A stretch of DNA of 64,000 bases from positions 1,860,001 through 1,924,000 of the forward strand of contig NZ_JQML01000001.1 in the NCBI RefSeq assembly GCF_000744705.1, in the 5' to 3' direction. The notes under the pieces were generated by a model, which had not been told where the DNA came from, did not search any database, and was given only the letters and a program-made list of their open reading frames with translations. Below, in pieces: positions 55,747 through 64,000 of the stretch (the stretch's first letter is position 1; the number at the start of each line of letters is the position of its first letter). The translations under genes and the position numbers were made by a program. Source of the DNA: Streptacidiphilus albus JL83 (GTDB lineage Bacteria; Actinomycetota; Actinomycetes; Streptomycetales; Streptomycetaceae).

Positions 55747-57842
55747 GCCAGTTCGAACCACATCCGCTTGCCGCTGCCCAGCGGGTCCACGCCCCAGGCG
55801 TCGGCCAGCGCCTCCACCAGCATCAGCCCGCGCCCCGAGGACGCCTGCTCGCCCGGCGTCCGGCGCTTGGGCCAGAGGTCGGACTCGTCGTCGACCTCCA
55901 CCCGCAGCCGGGCCCGCCCGCGCGGCCCGTCCGGTCCCTCGTCCGGGCACTCCCGGAACAGCCGGGCCGTCAGCAGCGCGTCCCGGTCGGTGTGCACCAG
56001 CGCATTGGTGACCAGCTCGGACGTCAGCAGCTCGACCGTGTCGGCCAGTTCGCCGACGCCCCAGCGCCGCACCGCGTCCCTGAGCTCGCCGCGGACCTCG
56101 GAGATCCGGGCCAGGTCGGCCTGCGGGACCCGGCGGCGCAGCTGCTGCGGACGGCTGGTGGCGCTGCCGTCCCAGCGGAGCAGCAGCAGGGCGATGTCGT
56201 CGTCCCGCTCGTTGCTGTCGGCGGCGGTGGCCTCGATCCGTTCGGCCAGGTCCTCCAGTGCGCCCGGCCCGTCCGGCTGCGGCCCGGCGATGGCCGTGCG
56301 GATCCGCTCCATGCCCTCGTCGAGGTCGACCGTACGGGTCTCGACCAGGCCGTCGGTGCAGAGCAGCAGCATCTCGCCGGGGTCGAGGGTGAACCGGGTG
56401 ACCGGGTAGGTGCCCTCCGGGTCGATGCCCAGGGGCAGGCCCCCGGCGACGGGCTGGACGGCGCTGCTGCCGTCGGCCCGGCGGACCAGCGGGTCGAGGT
56501 GGCCGGCCCGGACCGCGTAGACCGCGCCGTAGTCGACGTTGACCTCGGCGTAGAGGCAGGTCGCGAAGTGGCCGGTGTCGAGGTCGGCGAGGAAGCGCGA
56601 GGCCCTGGCCATCACCGCGGCCGGCGGGTGCCCCTCGGCGGCGTAGGCCCGCAGCGCGATCCGCAGCTGCCCCATCACCCCGGCGGCGGTGACGTCGTGG
56701 CCCTGGACGTCGCCGATGACCACGCCGATGTGGCCGCCGGGCAGCGGGACCACGTCGTACCAGTCCCCGCCTATCTGCAGCCCGGTCCCGGCCGGGAGGT
56801 AGCGGACGGCGGTGGTGAAGCCCGGCAGCGGCGGTATCCGGCGCGGCAGCAGCACCCGCTGGAGGCCCGCGGCGAGCTCGTGCTCGGCGTCGTGCAGCCG
56901 GGCGCGGGCGAGGGACTGGGCGACGATGCCGCCCAGCGTCCCGAGCAGGGTCCGGTCCTCCAGGTCGAGTTCCCGTTCCCCGTCGTAGCTGATCACGCAG
57001 ACCCCGAGCGCCCGTCCGCTGGCCACCAGCGGCAGGAAGACCCAGGCCTTGCGGTTGGTCAGCTCGGCCATGGGCCAGGCCGCCGGATAGCGGTCGGAGT
57101 ACTCGTCGGGGCTGCCGACGAAGACCGGGGTGCGGGTGCGCAGCGCGATCGCGCCGGGGTGGTCGGCGTCGAGCGGGATGTGGTCCGGAGCCTTGGAGTC
57201 GCCGGTGTAGCCGCTGGAGTGCTGGATCTGGATCCGGCCGTTCTCCAGCACCGCCAGGATGAGCCCGTCCGGGGGTATGCCCGGCATCGGCAGCTCGGTG
57301 AAGACCCGGGCGACGTCGCGGACGCTGACGGCCTCCGACAGCGCGCGGGCGGTCTCCTTGATGAACTGGGCCCGCTCGTCGCGCAGGGCCGCGATCCGGT
57401 CGGCGCGGGTGCGCTTGTGCAGCTCGGCGGTGGCGTCCCAGACGAAGCCGACCAGGTGTCCCGGCAGTCCGCGCTCGTCGGCCAGCACCCGGGCGCGGAA
57501 CCGCACCGCGTGCATCTCGCCGCTGGGGAAGACCGTGCGGTAGTACGCCCCGCACTGCCCCAGCTCGGCGACCGCGCGCCGGACCCGGCGGCTGACCACC
57601 GGCGCGTCCTCGGGGTGCAGCAGGTCCAGGAAGGCCTGCGAGGGGAAACCCTTCTCGGCCAGGTCGTCCATGCCGATGATCCGGCAGGCCCGGCTGTCGC
57701 CGACGATGCGGTCGTGCCGGATGTCCCAGTCGAAGGTGCCGATGCCGTTGGCCGCCATGGCTGGTTCGAGCCAGTCCGCCGGGCCCGCGCCCGGCCGCGG
57801 AATCTCCGGGGCCGACCGGGGCGGATGGGGTACCGACGCCAT
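55725..57842 (-). CDS. PAS-GAF-PP2C (SpoIIE)-HATPase phosphatase/anti-sigma-like protein
   Basis: 705 residues with four domains in order: PAS (about 25-130, GIGTFDWDIRHDRIVGDSRACRIIG), GAF (about 155-310), SpoIIE-type PP2C phosphatase (about 335-555, QIGGDWYDVVPLPGGHIGVVIGDVQGHD with metal Asp), and a HATPase_c of the RsbW kind (about 575-700, LLTSELVTNALVHT, RGLMLVEALADAWG). These proteins control partner-switching of anti-anti-sigma factors in Streptomyces. ATG 57842 follows GGGAG. No partner gene is in the window. Confidence 0.92.
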   Translation of the reverse strand: MASVPHPPRSAPEIPRPGAGPADWLEPAMAANGIGTFDWDIRHDRIVGDSRACRIIGMDDLAEKGFPSQAFLDLLHPEDAPVVSRRVRRAVAELGQCGAYYRTVFPSGEMHAVRFRARVLADERGLPGHLVGFVWDATAELHKRTRADRIAALRDERAQFIKETARALSEAVSVRDVARVFTELPMPGIPPDGLILAVLENGRIQIQHSSGYTGDSKAPDHIPLDADHPGAIALRTRTPVFVGSPDEYSDRYPAAWPMAELTNRKAWVFLPLVASGRALGVCVISYDGERELDLEDRTLLGTLGGIVAQSLARARLHDAEHELAAGLQRVLLPRRIPPLPGFTTAVRYLPAGTGLQIGGDWYDVVPLPGGHIGVVIGDVQGHDVTAAGVMGQLRIALRAYAAEGHPPAAVMARASRFLADLDTGHFATCLYAEVNVDYGAVYAVRAGHLDPLVRRADGSSAVQPVAGGLPLGIDPEGTYPVTRFTLDPGEMLLLCTDGLVETRTVDLDEGMERIRTAIAGPQPDGPGALEDLAERIEATAADSNERDDDIALLLLRWDGSATSRPQQLRRRVPQADLARISEVRGELRDAVRRWGVGELADTVELLTSELVTNALVHTDRDALLTARLFRECPDEGPDGPRGRARLRVEVDDESDLWPKRRTPGEQASSGRGLMLVEALADAWGVDPLGSGKRMWFELAWTPPDQ

Positions 57843-58172
57843 GCTTCTCCCGCCGCTCTCTACTGTTCCGGGGCTGGTACACAGAGTGACTGCCCGCATC
57901 CACATCCGGCTATCCGGACTTCATCCTGTCGGACGAAAAGGCTCACGGCAATGGCGGCCCGGCGTCTCCGGAGCCCGGCAGTCCGTTCCCGCGCCACCGC
58001 CGCCCCACCATTCCCTCACGACTGCCCCGCTCCCGCCTCACCACTGCCCCACCGCTGCGCCACTCCCGCCCCATCACCGTAAGGACAAGGACGGATCACG
58101 GAACCATCTCGGCGGCCCGCTCGTCAGTACCTGTCGAAGACGTCGAGCGACGTCCGAAGGGGTGGATTGACG
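57843..58172. other. Intergenic region between the phosphatase gene and galE
   Basis: 330 bp. TCCGG-CTAT-CCGGA (57905-57918) is a short perfect palindrome upstream of the phosphatase gene. 57990-58080 is C-rich with degenerate repeats of CCAC-TGCCCC type. No gene seen. Confidence 0.5.
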
Positions 58173-59177
58173 ATGAAGGTACTGATCACAGGTGGCGCCG
58201 GGTTCATCGGCAGCACGGTGGCCTCCGCCTGCCTCGACCAGGGCGTCACCCCGGTCGTGCTGGACAACCTGGTGACCGGCCGCCGTGAGTTCACCGAGGG
58301 CCGAATCTTCTACGAGGGCGACATAGCCGACGGCGAACTGGTGGACCGGATCTTCGCCGAGCACCCGGACATCTCCGCCGCCATCCACTGCGCCGCGCTG
58401 ATCATCGTGCCCGACTCGGTCTCCGAGCCGCTCCGCTACTACCGCGAGAACGTGGCGAAGACCGTCAGCCTGCTGGAGCACCTGCAGCGCAACGGCTGCG
58501 AACGGCTGCTGTTCAGCTCCTCCGCGTCGATCTACACGCCCGGCGAGGACTTCGCCGTGGACGAGTCCTCCGAGCTGGACGCGCTCAGCCCCTACGCCCG
58601 CACCAAGCTGCTGATGGAGCTGGTCTTCAAGGACACCGCCGAGGCCACCCCGCTGCGGGTGCTCTCGCTGCGCTACTTCAACCCGATCGGCGCCGACCCG
58701 CAGCTGCGCACCGGACTGCAGACGCCGATGCCCTCGCACGCCCTGGGCAAGATCATCGAAGCCCGGCGCAGCAGCGCCCCCTTCCGGGTGACCGGGACCG
58801 ACTGGCCCACCCGCGACGGCAGCGGCATCCGCGACTACGTCCACGTCTGGGACCTCGCCCGGGCCCACGTCGCCGCTCTGGAGCACTTCGACGAGGCGCT
58901 GCCGGTCGGCGGACCCTCCTCCTACGAGGTGGTCAACCTCGGCACCGGACACGGCACCACCGTGCGCGAGCTGGTGGCCGCGTTCGAACAGGTCACCGGC
59001 GCCCCACTGGCCACGACCGACGCGGCCCCGCGCCCCGGGGACTGCGCGGGCGCGTTCACCCGCAGCGACAAGGCCGCGCGGCTGCTGGGCTGGCGGCCGG
59101 AGTTCAGCCTCGAACAGGGCATCGCCGACACCCTCGCCTGGTTCTCCCGCCGGGAGTCGGTGCTCATCGCATCCTGA
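58173..59177 (+). CDS. galE: UDP-glucose 4-epimerase
   Basis: 334 residues, extended short-chain dehydrogenase. KVLITGGAGFIGSTVASACL is the NAD-binding motif, SSSASIYTPG and YARTKLLMEL give the catalytic Ser and Tyr-Lys, RYFNPIGADPQLRTG and DGSGIRDYVHVWDLA are galE-typical. It interconverts UDP-glucose and UDP-galactose for cell-surface sugars. ATG 58173 is preceded by AAGGGG. Two hairpins follow its stop. Confidence 0.9.
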   Translation: MKVLITGGAGFIGSTVASACLDQGVTPVVLDNLVTGRREFTEGRIFYEGDIADGELVDRIFAEHPDISAAIHCAALIIVPDSVSEPLRYYRENVAKTVSLLEHLQRNGCERLLFSSSASIYTPGEDFAVDESSELDALSPYARTKLLMELVFKDTAEATPLRVLSLRYFNPIGADPQLRTGLQTPMPSHALGKIIEARRSSAPFRVTGTDWPTRDGSGIRDYVHVWDLARAHVAALEHFDEALPVGGPSSYEVVNLGTGHGTTVRELVAAFEQVTGAPLATTDAAPRPGDCAGAFTRSDKAARLLGWRPEFSLEQGIADTLAWFSRRESVLIAS

Positions 59178-59210
59178 GGCCGTCCGCAGAGCTCTGCGGC
59201 TCCCCCGAAC

Positions 59211-59247
59211 ACGTCCGCCCGCGCCCCGTCCCGGCGCGGGCGGACGT
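59211..59247 (+). terminator. Terminator after galE
   Basis: ACGTCCGCCCGCGCC pairs perfectly with its complement (15 bp) around seven bases. A 16-bp perfect palindrome, CCGCAGAGCTCTGCGG (59184-59199), precedes it. Confidence 0.85.
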
Positions 59248-59345
59248 CTGTCTGCCCGCAGGCCGGCCGCCTGCCCTCCTGCGGCCCTGTCGACGCCTCC
59301 GACGCTGGACATCGCCGTCCCGGCGGGGTTCAATGCTGGCAGACG

Positions 59346-59362
59346 TTTGAATGCCGTTCAAA
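59346..59362. promoter_or_regulatory. Palindromic operator before the urease-type operon
   Basis: TTTGAA-TGCCG-TTCAAA, perfect inverted repeat with six-base arms, 19 bp before the ureAB start. Different from the purine-operon palindromes. Confidence 0.65.
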
Positions 59363-59381
59363 ACTCTCAGGGCGAGGCGCC

Positions 59382-60137
59382 GTGCGACTGACACCGACCG
59401 AGCGGGACCGGCTGCTGATCTTCACAGCGGCCGAGTTGGCGCGTTCCCGACGCGCCCGGGGCCTGCGCCTCAACGTGCCCGAAGCGACCGCGCTGATCGC
59501 GGACACCGTCTGCGAGGCCGCCCGTGACGGCCGCCGGCTCGCGGAGGCGATCGAGGCGGGCCGCAGCCTGCTCACCGCCGAGGACGTGCTCCCGGGCGTC
59601 CCGGACGTGGTCACCACGCTCCAGGTGGAGGCGGTGTTCGACGACGGGACACGACTCTGCGTGATCGACGACCCGTTCCGAGGCGCGGGTTCGCTGGGCG
59701 CGGAGGCCCCCGGCGCGGCGCTGCCGGGCGACGGCGCGGGCTACGAGCCGCGGGTCGCGCCGGTACGGCTGCCGGTGTGCAACACCTCGGCCGTGCCGAT
59801 CACGGTGACCTCGCACTTCCACTTCTTCGAGGCCAACCCGCGGCTGGGCTTCGACCGCTCCGCCGCGTACGGGATGCGGCTGGCCGTCCCGGCCGGCTCC
59901 AGCGTGCGCTTCGACCCGGGCGCCACCGTCGAGGTCGGGCTGCTGCCGATCGGCGGCGCGCGGATCGCCATCGGCTTCGCCGGACTGGTCGACGGCCCAC
60001 TGGACGCCCCCGGCGCCCGCGAGGCCGCCCTCACCAAGGCCGTGGCCACCGGCTACCTCACCGAGTACCCGGCTCAGGACCGGCCGACCCAGAACGACCA
60101 GCAGACCCACAACCACCCGACGGAGGACGAGGCATGA
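59382..60137 (+). CDS. Fused urease gamma/beta subunit
   Basis: 251 residues. Residues 1-100 are urease gamma (RLTPTERDRLLIFTAAELARSRRARGLRLNVPEA, VPDVVTTLQVEAVFDDGTRL), residues about 125-230 urease beta (VCNTSAVPITVTSHFHFFEANPRLGFDR, GMRLAVPAGSSVRFDPG). Fusion is known in actinobacteria. The C-terminal tail is Gln/His-rich. GTG 59382, without a strong RBS. Overlaps ureC by ATGA. It belongs to an operon that has no ureD, ureE, ureF or ureG here. Canonical urea hydrolysis is therefore uncertain; symbol ureAB would be used for the fused form. Confidence 0.9.
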   Translation: MRLTPTERDRLLIFTAAELARSRRARGLRLNVPEATALIADTVCEAARDGRRLAEAIEAGRSLLTAEDVLPGVPDVVTTLQVEAVFDDGTRLCVIDDPFRGAGSLGAEAPGAALPGDGAGYEPRVAPVRLPVCNTSAVPITVTSHFHFFEANPRLGFDRSAAYGMRLAVPAGSSVRFDPGATVEVGLLPIGGARIAIGFAGLVDGPLDAPGAREAALTKAVATGYLTEYPAQDRPTQNDQQTHNHPTEDEA

Positions 60138-61900
60138 CCGCCGGCCGCTTCGAAGCCCGGGGCTGCCACGGCCGTCCCGGCATGCCCGCACCGAGCAGCG
60201 CCATCGATCCGCATGACTACATCGCGGTGCACGGTCCGCGGGCGGGGGACCGGGTCAGGCTCGGGGACTCCGGACTGATCGTCCGTGTCGAGTCCGACTC
60301 CCAACACCCCGGCGACGAGTTCCTGGCCGGATTCGGCAAGACCGCCCGCGACGGACTCCACCTCAAAGCCGCCGCCGTCCGCGACACCTGCGACCTCGTC
60401 ATCTCCAACGTCCTACTCATCGACGCCGTCCAAGGCATCCGCAAAACCAGCATCGGCATCCGCGAAGGCCGCATCACCGCCATCGGCCGCGCCGGCAACC
60501 CCGACACCCTCGACAACATCGACATCACCGTCGGCACCGGCACCACCATCGTCTCCGGCGAAGGACTCATCGCCACCGCCGGCGCCATCGACACCCACGT
60601 CCACCTCCTCTCCCCCCGCATCATGGAAGCCTCCCTCGCCTCCGGCACCACCACCATCATCGGCCAGGAATTCGGACCCGTCTGGGGCGTCGGCGTCAAC
60701 TCCCCCTGGGCCCTGCGCCACGCCTTCAACGCCTTCGACGCCTGGCCCGTCAACATCGGCTTCCTCGCCCGCGGCTCCTCCAGCAACCCCGCACCCCTCA
60801 CCGAAGCCCTCACCGAAGGCGGCGCCTGCGGCTTCAAAGTCCACGAAGACATGGGCGCCCACACCCGCGCCCTCGACACCGCCCTCCGCGTCGCCGACGA
60901 CCACGACGTCCAAGTCGCCCTCCACACCGACGGCCTCAACGAATGCCTCTCCGTCGAAGACACCCTCGCCGTCCTGGCCGGACGCACCATCCACGCCTAC
61001 CACATCGAAGGCTGCGGCGGCGGACACGTCCCCAACGTCCTCAAAATGGCCGGCGTCCCCAACATCATCGCCTCCAGCACCAACCCCACCCTCCCCTACG
61101 GCCGCGACGCCCTCGGCGAAGGCTTCGGCATGATCGTCTCCGCCCACGACCTCAAAACCGACCTCCCCGGCGACGCCGCCATGGCCCACGACCGCATCCG
61201 CGCCGGCACCATGGGCGCCGAAGACATCCTCCACGACCTCGGCATCATCGGCATCACCAGCAGCGACGCCCAAGGCATGGGCCGCGCCGGAGAAACCGTC
61301 CGCCGCACCCTCGCCATGGCCGGCAAAATGAAACACGAACTCGGCCCCCTCGACGGCACCGACTCCTACGGCGACACCAACAGCGGCGACGACAACGAAC
61401 GCGTCCTGCGCTACATCGCCAAACTCACCATCAACCCCGCCATCGCCCACGGCCTCGCCCACGAAATCGGCTCCATCGAACCCGGCAAACTCGCCGACAT
61501 CGTCCTGTGGCGCACCGACCACTTCGGCGCCAAACCCCAAATGGTCCTCAAAGCCGGCTTCCCCGCCTTCGGCGTCACCGGCGACCCCAACGCCTCCACC
61601 GACCGCTGCGAACCCCTCGTCCTCGGACCCCTCTTCGGCGCCCACGGCTCCACCCCCGCCGACATCTCCGTCGCCTTCGTCGCCCAAGCCGCCATCGACA
61701 ACGGAGACCACCTCCCCACCCGCCGCCGCCGCGTCCCCGTCAAACACACCCGCGACATCGGCCCCCGCAACATGCACCGCAACCACCGCCTCGGCACCAT
61801 CGACGTCCACCCCACCACCGGACTCGTCACCCTCGACGGCGAACCCCTCCAATCCCACCCCGCCGACACCGTCACCCTCAACCGCCTCTACTTCCTCTGA
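60134..61900 (+). CDS. ureC: Urease alpha-subunit homologue with an atypical catalytic flap
   Basis: 588 residues. Nickel ligands are kept: DTHVHLL, carbamylated Lys in CGFKVHEDMG, ALHTDGLNE, EGCGGGHVP, SSDAQGMGRAGE. But the mobile flap, normally MVCHHLDPD with catalytic Cys and His, here reads MIVSAHDLKTD, so the Cys is replaced, and HEDWG is HEDMG. ATG 60134 overlaps the ureAB stop. From about 60340 the codon use switches to GAA and AAA almost exclusively, unlike neighbouring genes. With agmatine deiminase next to it and no nickel-insertion genes in the window, it may act on another ureido or guanidino compound. Confidence 0.85.
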   Translation: MTAGRFEARGCHGRPGMPAPSSAIDPHDYIAVHGPRAGDRVRLGDSGLIVRVESDSQHPGDEFLAGFGKTARDGLHLKAAAVRDTCDLVISNVLLIDAVQGIRKTSIGIREGRITAIGRAGNPDTLDNIDITVGTGTTIVSGEGLIATAGAIDTHVHLLSPRIMEASLASGTTTIIGQEFGPVWGVGVNSPWALRHAFNAFDAWPVNIGFLARGSSSNPAPLTEALTEGGACGFKVHEDMGAHTRALDTALRVADDHDVQVALHTDGLNECLSVEDTLAVLAGRTIHAYHIEGCGGGHVPNVLKMAGVPNIIASSTNPTLPYGRDALGEGFGMIVSAHDLKTDLPGDAAMAHDRIRAGTMGAEDILHDLGIIGITSSDAQGMGRAGETVRRTLAMAGKMKHELGPLDGTDSYGDTNSGDDNERVLRYIAKLTINPAIAHGLAHEIGSIEPGKLADIVLWRTDHFGAKPQMVLKAGFPAFGVTGDPNASTDRCEPLVLGPLFGAHGSTPADISVAFVAQAAIDNGDHLPTRRRRVPVKHTRDIGPRNMHRNHRLGTIDVHPTTGLVTLDGEPLQSHPADTVTLNRLYFL

Positions 61901-61947
61901 CACCGCCGTCCCCGGCTCCGTCGTCCCCGCGAAGGATCGATCACCTC

Positions 61948-62994
61948 ATGACCGCTGCGCCCACCACCCCCGCCGAGCTCGGCTTCGCGATGCCTGCCGA
62001 GTGGCAGCCGCACGACCGGACCTGGATGGCCTTCCCCACCTCGAACGAGACCTTCGCCGCCGACGAGCTGCACGCCGCCCGCCAGGCCTGGGCGGCCGTG
62101 GCCAACACCATCGTCCGCTACGAGCCGGTCACCCTGGTCGTCAACACCGGCGAGACCGAGGACGCCCGCGGCTACCTCTCCCCCGAGGTCGAGATCGTCG
62201 AACGGCCGCTGGACGACGCCTGGATGCGCGACATCGGCCCGACCTTCCTGACCGACGGCAAGGGCGGCCTCGCCGCCGCCGACTGGATCTTCAACGGCTG
62301 GGGCGCCCAGGAGTGGGCCAGTTGGGAGCACGACCAGCACATCGCCGAGGAGGTCGTCGCCCTGGCCGACGTCCGCCGCTTCGCCTCCCGACTGATCAAC
62401 GAGGGCGGCGGCATCCACGTCGACGGCGAGGGCACGGTGCTGCTCACCGAGACCGTGCAGCTCGGCGAGGGCCGCAACGCGGACTGGACCAAGGAGCAGG
62501 TCGAGGCCGAGATCCACGCCCACCTCGGCACCACGAAGGCGATCTGGGTGCCGCGCGGCCTGACCCGCGACTACCAGCGCTTCGGCACCCGCGGCCACAT
62601 CGACATCGTCGCGGCCTTCCTCAAGCCGGGCACCGTCGCCGTCCACACCCAGCCCGACCCGGCCCACCCCGACCACGAGGTGACCAAGGAGATCGCCGCG
62701 CTGCTCCGCGCCTCCACCGACGCCGGCGGCCGACAGCTGGAGGTCGTCGAACTCCTGGCCCCGACCGTCCTGTTCGAGGAGGACGGCGAGCCCGTCGACT
62801 ACTCCTACATCAACCACTACCTGTGCAACGGCGCGGTGGTCCTCTGCGCCTTCGACGACGAGCGCGACCAGCAGGCGGCGGAGGTCTTCGCCCAGTACTT
62901 CCCCGACCGCAAGGTCGAACTCGTCGACGCCCGCGAGATCTTCGCCAACGGCGGCGGCATCCACTGCATCACCCAGCAGCAGCCCAGGGCCTAG
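61948..62994 (+). CDS. aguA: Agmatine deiminase
   Basis: 348 residues, guanidino-group modifying enzyme family. DDAWMRDIGPTFL (Asp), INEGGGIHVDGEGTVLLTE, RGHIDIVAAFLKPG (catalytic His) and the C-terminal nucleophile GGGIHCITQQQP are present, with the characteristic Gln-rich end. It converts agmatine to N-carbamoylputrescine and ammonia. ATG 61948 follows GAAGGATCGATCACCTC. Forty-seven bases after ureC, probably the same operon. No carbamoylputrescine amidase gene (aguB) is seen here. Confidence 0.93.
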   Translation: MTAAPTTPAELGFAMPAEWQPHDRTWMAFPTSNETFAADELHAARQAWAAVANTIVRYEPVTLVVNTGETEDARGYLSPEVEIVERPLDDAWMRDIGPTFLTDGKGGLAAADWIFNGWGAQEWASWEHDQHIAEEVVALADVRRFASRLINEGGGIHVDGEGTVLLTETVQLGEGRNADWTKEQVEAEIHAHLGTTKAIWVPRGLTRDYQRFGTRGHIDIVAAFLKPGTVAVHTQPDPAHPDHEVTKEIAALLRASTDAGGRQLEVVELLAPTVLFEEDGEPVDYSYINHYLCNGAVVLCAFDDERDQQAAEVFAQYFPDRKVELVDAREIFANGGGIHCITQQQPRA

Positions 62995-63054
62995 CAAGCT
63001 GGCAGCTCACGGGCTTGACCTGCATTGATGATCCAGTTTGCCTAGTACAAGCTG

Positions 63055-63192
63055 CCGGTTCCTGACCCGGTCGCTGGTGCCGCGCTGGACCTGCCGGAAC
63101 TGCACGCCATGGGACTCGGTGGCCGCCTACAGGGCGACGGGCACGGTGACCAGGCCGAACATCAACGCACCGGTCCAGATGGGTCGGGCCAC
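63055..63192 (-). pseudogene. Ku DNA-repair protein, 5' stub with stop codon
   Basis: GTG 63192 begins VARPIWTGALMFGLVTVPVAL, the N-terminus of bacterial Ku. The next codon is TAG instead of the usual Tyr codon; reading on gives AATESHGVQFRQVQRGTSDR and VRNR, again as in Ku. Similarity ends at about 63055. Truncated and interrupted, so non-functional. Bacterial Ku acts with LigD in non-homologous end joining; no ligD is in the window. Confidence 0.8.
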
Positions 63193-63242
63193 AGTCGCCT
63201 CCCTGCCGCAGGTCACACCAGCATGCGACAGGCGCGGCAAGA

Positions 63243-63716
63243 TCACACCTGGGCGGCGATCCGGCCCGTCGCCGTCTCCCAGTCCGCCCGGATCGCTTTC
63301 AGGTCGCTGTTGAACTTCGGGTCGCTGCGCCTGGTCGCCATGACGCCGTACAGCTTTACGGCTGTACCGTCCCTGCGCTCGACCTGGGCAATGTGGACGA
63401 TGCCCTTGTCCTGGGCGTCGACGACCGTCAGGAGGGCGACATCGTGCCAGCGTACGGTGCGCCGGATGACGGTGGACCAGGTGTGGATGCCCTTGCTGTC
63501 CGTGCTGGTCCAGCCGAAGTAGCCGCCGAAGAAGAAGAACGCGTAGGGAATCGCAGCGGCGAACGAAAACGCGGTGGCGCTGAGCACGAAACCGACGGTG
63601 GGGTGCCGGAAGGAGAGGGCTATTCCGGCCGTGAGGGCAGCGGGGACCAGACGGGAGATGGCCCGCCAGCCCATGCGGCGCACCTCGCGGGGGGCCCGGT
63701 AGCGGGTGGTGGTCAC
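63243..63716 (-). CDS. Two-helix membrane protein with PH-like domain
   Basis: 157 residues. Two close hydrophobic segments (about 18-65, LVPAALTAGIALSF and GFVLSATAFSFAAAIPYAFFFFGGYF) precede a domain with STDSKGIHTWSTVIRRTVRWHDVALLTVVDA ... GTAVKLYGVMATRRS, typical of small bacterial PH-domain membrane proteins. GTG 63716 with a weak RBS. Function unknown; membrane-envelope role possible. Confidence 0.7.
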   Translation of the reverse strand: MTTTRYRAPREVRRMGWRAISRLVPAALTAGIALSFRHPTVGFVLSATAFSFAAAIPYAFFFFGGYFGWTSTDSKGIHTWSTVIRRTVRWHDVALLTVVDAQDKGIVHIAQVERRDGTAVKLYGVMATRRSDPKFNSDLKAIRADWETATGRIAAQV

Positions 63717-63774
63717 CGGCAGAGCATAGGGGCCGGTGCGACCCGCGAACAGGGCGCATGATCACCTGGCCGTC

Positions 63775-63996
63775 CTACGCCGCGGCGGGTTCCCCATCGT
63801 CCTGCACGTCCCGCCGCCGCGCCCCGTCCCGCACTGCGACGGCCGCGAGGTAGGCGTCGACGAGCTGGTTGTACTCGGCGCGCTGCTTTGCCGTGGCCGG
63901 CGAGCGTTCGGGCAGTCCCAGCAGGTACGCCCGGATTGCCGCATTGGCGCGGTCGACAGCGCACTGCGGGTCCGGGGCGGAGCGGGCTGGGGGCAT
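63775..63996 (-). CDS. Small conserved hypothetical protein
   Basis: 73 residues, helical (AVDRANAAIRAYLLGLP, TAKQRAEYNQLVDAYLAAVAV), charged C-terminus. ATG 63996; the RBS falls at or beyond the window edge. Similar small proteins are widespread in Streptomyces; no function known to me. Confidence 0.6.
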   Translation of the reverse strand: MPPARSAPDPQCAVDRANAAIRAYLLGLPERSPATAKQRAEYNQLVDAYLAAVAVRDGARRRDVQDDGEPAAA

Positions 63997-64000
63997 TGAT

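Overview
High GC, coding third positions almost all G or C, GTG and TTG starts, and many actinobacterial families (DUF2637, PucR, XdhC, fused urease gamma/beta, a bL37-like mini ribosomal protein, SpoIIE-type phosphatase) indicate a Streptomycetaceae chromosome (Streptomyces, Kitasatospora or Streptacidiphilus). No rRNA, tRNA, CRISPR array or phage structural gene was seen.

Layout. Bases 1-6,000 are an accessory, decaying stretch: a secreted trypsin-like protease with C-terminal propeller-type repeats, a secreted protein gene with a lost start codon and a frameshift, a lipoprotein gene split by a complete 981-bp IS5-type insertion with a CCG target duplication, a lipoprotein remnant and non-coding sequence with a long hairpin. 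Bases 6,000-8,950 carry a helix-turn-helix/zinc-ribbon protein, a DUF3500 protein, an oxidoreductase stub and an HxlR regulator.

Bases 8,900-46,800 hold a purine-to-glyoxylate catabolic supercluster with unrelated genes between its blocks. Its regulators are PucR (8923-10497) and an IclR/AllR-type protein (45954-46754). The xanthine dehydrogenase operon supplies FAD, 2Fe-2S and molybdopterin subunits, then an AzgA-type purine permease and XdhC. A minus-strand series runs hyi, glxR, gcl, glxK, allB, alc, katA (35948 down to 26407). A plus-strand series encodes a thiamine-binding-like protein, a small HTH protein, uraD, uraH, uricase and an 8-oxoguanine/guanine-type deaminase (36094-40183). Malate synthase (44079-45767) and a MocA-like nucleotidyltransferase (46808-47431) complete it. 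Predicted flow: purine uptake, xanthine to urate, urate to allantoin (UraH and UraD; catalase removes peroxide), allantoin to allantoate, then ureidoglycolate plus urea, then glyoxylate to glycerate or malate. No ureidoglycolate lyase is visible.

Bases 46,800-58,200 are mixed housekeeping and accessory genes: zinc-ribbon/endonuclease-like protein, TPR-like protein, GT39-like glycosyltransferase, a PadR-controlled ABC exporter, a DUF2637 membrane protein and a multi-domain phosphatase. Bases 58,200-64,000 carry galE, a second nitrogen cluster (fused ureAB, an atypical ureC, agmatine deiminase), a Ku stub with an internal stop, and two small genes.

The strongest non-coding signals are three consecutive long hairpins plus 16-bp tandem repeats between gcl and glxK; two palindromic operator families shared by the purine/glyoxylate promoters (TCAAC-N5-GTTGA and TTCCG-N5-CRGAA); a palindrome before ureAB; paired GTCAA-N6-TTGAC sites at a divergent promoter; and a sharp codon-usage switch inside ureC.
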